This document shows, one piece after another, positions 5,843 through 8,638 of a stretch of DNA of 8,638 bases. The notes beneath the pieces were generated by a model, which did no database searches, had not been told where the DNA came from, and saw nothing but the letters and a program-made list of their open reading frames with translations. The stretch is from Streptosporangiaceae bacterium (GTDB taxonomy: Bacteria > Actinomycetota > Actinomycetes > Streptosporangiales > Streptosporangiaceae), in assembly GCA_030052355.1 (NCBI GenBank), contig JASIGS010000106.1, positions 1 to 8,638 of the forward strand. The letters run 5' to 3'. How positions within the stretch are numbered: the first letter of the stretch is position 1; every line of letters begins with the position of its first letter. The position numbers and the translations under genes were made by a program.

Positions 5843-6745
5843 ATGCCATCCCGCCCGCACATCCTCGTCGTCAACGGCCGTAAGGTCCGGCAACCCGTAT
5901 TCGTCATCGGTGCCCCGCATTCGGGCACTGACCTGCTCGGACGTGCACTCAAGCGGTCACCGGGCTTTCACCTGACCATCGGCCAGGAGGCTGTGCGGAG
6001 CGTTGTCGAGGCCTTCGCGCGCAGCCCGTCGATCCAGCGGGGTCGCAGGGACGCCGTGATCACGGTGCTGCGCGACGCCTTCGCCCAGGCCTGGCAAGTG
6101 ACCGCGCACTGCTGTCTCACCTGCCTGCCGGCCTGCCGCCAGGCGGGCGGGGTAGACGGCGCGTCGTGCTGCGTGTCCGAGCGCGACATCACCAGGTACG
6201 GCGACTCCACCCCCGAGCTGATCTACTGCGCCGACACGCTGGTGGGCGCGTTCCCGGACGCCAGGCTGATCCAGATCGTCAGGGACGGCAGGGACTGCGT
6301 CGCGGCGATGCTGGCCGATGCCGCGGTGCTGAGCTGGTTCTCCCCCGGGCTCGCGAATGTCGAGACCGAGTTTCCTAACCCGTTCTACGGCATCGAGACC
6401 GAGCAGGACCTCGCGATCTGGCCGGAGCTATCGCCCGCAGCTAAGTGCGCTCTGCGGTGGCGGGGCTGCGTACGGACGATGGCCCGGCTGCGGACCGCCC
6501 TGTCGGCAGAGCAGCTCACGACGCTGCGCTACGAAGAGGTCGTTTCCGAGCCCGCGGCTGCTACGGAGGCGGTGTCCGACTTCATCGGCGCTGCGGTCAC
6601 CGGGATCGAGGTGCAGCCAGCCGGCCTGGGCAGCCAGCCGAGCCCCGAACCAGGGAGGTGGCGTCACCAGCTGAGCGCGGCTCAGGTGGCGGAGATCGAG
6701 TCGGTTGCGGGACCCGATCTGCGGGGGGTCGGCTACGGCCAGTAG
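5843..6745 (+). CDS. Sulfotransferase family protein with Cys-rich insertion
   Basis: Predicted PAPS-dependent sulfotransferase, transferring a sulfuryl group to an unknown hydroxyl or amine acceptor. In 300 residues, the 5'-phosphosulfate loop is PVFVIGAPHSGTDLLGRAL (18-36). The 3'-phosphate site is RLIQIVRDGRDCVAAML (141-157), and the C-terminal GRWRHQLS (271-278) matches the GxWxxxLS element of bacterial family members. The loop is atypical: family members usually have Arg and Thr or Ser where this has His26 and Asp30. Between the two sites is a cysteine cluster, Cys90, 91, 94, 98, 109 and 110, which could bind metal or form disulfides. No signal peptide or membrane segment is seen. The ATG at 5843 has only a weak GGGTAG upstream; translation may be coupled to the GH15 gene 54 bases before it. 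Acceptor and activity remain open. Confidence 0.82.
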   Translation: MPSRPHILVVNGRKVRQPVFVIGAPHSGTDLLGRALKRSPGFHLTIGQEAVRSVVEAFARSPSIQRGRRDAVITVLRDAFAQAWQVTAHCCLTCLPACRQAGGVDGASCCVSERDITRYGDSTPELIYCADTLVGAFPDARLIQIVRDGRDCVAAMLADAAVLSWFSPGLANVETEFPNPFYGIETEQDLAIWPELSPAAKCALRWRGCVRTMARLRTALSAEQLTTLRYEEVVSEPAAATEAVSDFIGAAVTGIEVQPAGLGSQPSPEPGRWRHQLSAAQVAEIESVAGPDLRGVGYGQ

Positions 6746-6749
6746 CCGC

Positions 6750-8630
6750 TCACGCCAACGCGGTCTCCTGCCGCGCGAACTGTGTCCGGTAAAGGTCGGC
6801 GTACAGGCCGCCGGCCGCGAGCAGGTCGGCGTGCCTGCCACGCTCCACGACGCGGCCCCCGTCGACCACCAGGATCTGGTCGGCCTCCCTGATCGTGGAC
6901 AGCCGGTGCGCGATGACCAGCGAGGTCCGGCCCGCCAGCGCGGTCTTCAGCGCGCGCTGCACGGCGGCCTCGGACTCCGAGTCCAGGTGGGCGGTCGCCT
7001 CGTCCAGTACGACCACCGAGGGCGCCTTCAGCAGCAGGCGGGCTATGGCGACACGCTGCTTCTCGCCTCCAGACAGCCGGTACCCGCGATCTCCGACGAC
7101 AGTGTCAAGTCCGTCAGGCAGCCCGGAGATCAGGTCCCAGATCTGGGCGGCCTGGCAGGCCAGCACCAGCTCTCCTTCGGTCGCGTCCGGCCTGGCGTAC
7201 TGCAGGTTGGCCCTGATCGTGTCGTGGAACAGGTGCGCATCCTGGGTCACGACGCCGACCGCGTCGTGCAGCGATTCCAGGGTGACGTCGCGCAGGTCCG
7301 TGCCGCCGATCCGGACCGTCCCGCTGGTCGGGTCGTAGAGCCTGGACACCAGGTGCGTGATCGTTGTCTTCCCGGCACCGGACGGCCCGACCAGAGCGGT
7401 GAGACGGCCCGCCGGGGCGCGGAAACTGACGTCGGTGAGCGCCTGGGTGCCCCGGCCTTCGCGTTCGGGCACCGGCAGCGCTATCGACTCGAGGGATGCC
7501 AGCGAGACCTCGGACGCCGCCGGGTAGCGGAAGCTCACGTGATCGAACTCGATATCCGGGGCGGCCGACTGCCCGTCTCGCCTCGGCGTGGACAGCGGCA
7601 CCGCGTCCGGGCTCTCGTCGATGAGCGGCTGCAGGTCGAGCACCTCGAAGACACGATCGAAGCTGACTAGCGCCGTCATGACGTTGACCTGAACGTTTGA
7701 CAGCGACGTGATCGGCCCGTAGAGCCGGCTCAGCAGGCCGGCGAGTGCCACCAGGGTGCCGACCTGGAAGACGCCGCGGATGGCCTGCTCGCCGCCGAGG
7801 CCGTAGACGACCGAGGTAGACAGCGTGGCGAGCAGCGACAGCGCGATGAACAGCCCGCTCCCCCACAGCGCGGTCAGCACACCGATGTCCCTGACTCTCT
7901 CCGCCCGGCCAGAGAACAGCCGCAGCTCGTCGCCTGGCCTGCCGTACAGCTTTGACAGCATCGCCCCGGCGACGTTGAACCGCTCCGTCATCGTCGAGCC
8001 GAGCTCGGCGTCGAGCTGCATCGACTCCCGGCTCAGCCGCTGCAGCTTGCGGCCGACCCGGCGGGCGGGCAGCAGGAACATCGGAATCAGTACCAGCGAC
8101 ACGACCGTCACGAGCCAGGAGAAGTAGAACATCGCGAGCAGCACCAGGATCAGCTGCAGTGTGCTCGACACCACCGACACCAGCGTCGAGGTGAGTGCCT
8201 GCTGGGCGCCGATCACGTCGCTGTTCAGCCTGCTCACCAGGGAACCGGTCTGCGCCCTGGTGAAGAACGCGATCGGCTGGCGCTGCACGTGACCGAACAC
8301 CTGGGTGCGCAGGTCGTAGATGAGGCCCTCGCCGACACGCGAGGTGAAGTAGCGCTGCACGACGCCGAGGAACGCGTCGAAGATGGCAAGCCCCGCCACC
8401 ACGAGCGCGATCACGAGCACGACACCGGACCGCTTGGGCAAGATGCCCTTGTCGATGACGACGGCAAGCAGCACCGGATACGCCACCGTGATCACGGCGT
8501 CGAGCGCCGCGGCGAGCAGGAAGATGGCAAGATCCACCCGGTACGGCCGGGCGTAGCGGGTAATCCGGCGAACCGTGCCTTTCTTCAGCTTTTGCTTGGT
8601 GACCGACGGGTCCCTGGAAAAGCCGCGCAT
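6750..8630 (-). CDS. ABC exporter half-transporter (fused membrane and ATPase)
   Basis: A type IV (B-family) ABC exporter subunit that should work as a homodimer or with an unseen partner in the inner membrane. In 626 residues, the membrane domain spans about 30-325, with helices such as 35-59, 68-90, 148-187 and 254-305. The ATPase domain follows: core aromatic Tyr369, Walker A GPSGAGKTT (415-423), Q-loop Gln463, signature LSGGEKQR (519-526), Walker B VVVLDEAT (539-546) and IAHRLSTI with His575. All catalytic residues look intact. About 25 extra residues (371-395, ASEVSLASLE onward) sit between Tyr369 and the next strand. Family members export lipids, drugs or peptides; no neighbour indicates the cargo. 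Only 8 bases lie upstream of the ATG at 8630, so its ribosome binding site cannot be judged, and a start beyond the window is possible. It ends 4 bases from the convergent sulfotransferase gene. Confidence 0.95.
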   Translation of the reverse strand: MRGFSRDPSVTKQKLKKGTVRRITRYARPYRVDLAIFLLAAALDAVITVAYPVLLAVVIDKGILPKRSGVVLVIALVVAGLAIFDAFLGVVQRYFTSRVGEGLIYDLRTQVFGHVQRQPIAFFTRAQTGSLVSRLNSDVIGAQQALTSTLVSVVSSTLQLILVLLAMFYFSWLVTVVSLVLIPMFLLPARRVGRKLQRLSRESMQLDAELGSTMTERFNVAGAMLSKLYGRPGDELRLFSGRAERVRDIGVLTALWGSGLFIALSLLATLSTSVVYGLGGEQAIRGVFQVGTLVALAGLLSRLYGPITSLSNVQVNVMTALVSFDRVFEVLDLQPLIDESPDAVPLSTPRRDGQSAAPDIEFDHVSFRYPAASEVSLASLESIALPVPEREGRGTQALTDVSFRAPAGRLTALVGPSGAGKTTITHLVSRLYDPTSGTVRIGGTDLRDVTLESLHDAVGVVTQDAHLFHDTIRANLQYARPDATEGELVLACQAAQIWDLISGLPDGLDTVVGDRGYRLSGGEKQRVAIARLLLKAPSVVVLDEATAHLDSESEAAVQRALKTALAGRTSLVIAHRLSTIREADQILVVDGGRVVERGRHADLLAAGGLYADLYRTQFARQETALA

Positions 8631-8638
8631 GGCATGCC

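Noticed and set aside
6705..7670. Plus-strand open frames opposite the ABC exporter
   Set aside because: Antisense to intact Walker A, signature and Walker B motifs of the exporter; Arg/Gln/Gly-rich shadow.

Overview
The window is strongly GC-rich with G/C-heavy third codon positions, GTG as well as ATG starts, and gene families typical of soil Actinomycetota. I read it as chromosomal DNA of a high-GC actinobacterium; genus cannot be fixed from sequence alone. I see no rRNA, tRNA, CRISPR array, insertion sequence or phage gene.

Left part, all on the minus strand. A partial CDS starts at 165 and runs off the left edge; it has a textbook ribosome binding site and an AT-rich patch upstream. A gene-free stretch of about 300 bases (166-471) separates it from a compact three-gene ABC importer. 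That operon reads, in transcription order, substrate-binding lipoprotein (3216-2176), ATPase (2179-1331) and permease (1341-472). It belongs to the nitrate/sulfonate/taurine (SsuABC/TauABC-like) class, with overlapping genes that suggest translational coupling. Upstream, also on the minus strand, is a small predicted lipoprotein of unknown function (3807-3412). The 195 bases between it and the operon hold two abutting hairpins that may be a terminator or a leader structure.

Middle part, plus strand. A full-length glycoside hydrolase family 15 enzyme (3920-5788; trehalase or glucoamylase-like, cytoplasmic) is transcribed divergently from the lipoprotein gene. After 54 bases comes a PAPS-type sulfotransferase-family gene (5843-6745) with an unusual cysteine cluster and a variant phosphosulfate loop; the two probably share a transcript.

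Right part, minus strand. A fused membrane-plus-ATPase ABC exporter half-transporter (8630-6750) meets the sulfotransferase tail to tail with only 4 bases between the stop codons.

The best-defined functional unit is the importer: the lipoprotein captures a small anionic or heteroaromatic ligand outside the cell, the permease forms the channel and the ATPase powers it. The other genes have no proven connection to it; a sulfur theme (sulfonate-type importer plus sulfotransferase) is possible but speculative. I see no convincing new multi-gene system. The most worthwhile leads are the cysteine-rich sulfotransferase, the unknown lipoprotein, the hairpin-rich leader, and the truncated gene at the left edge.
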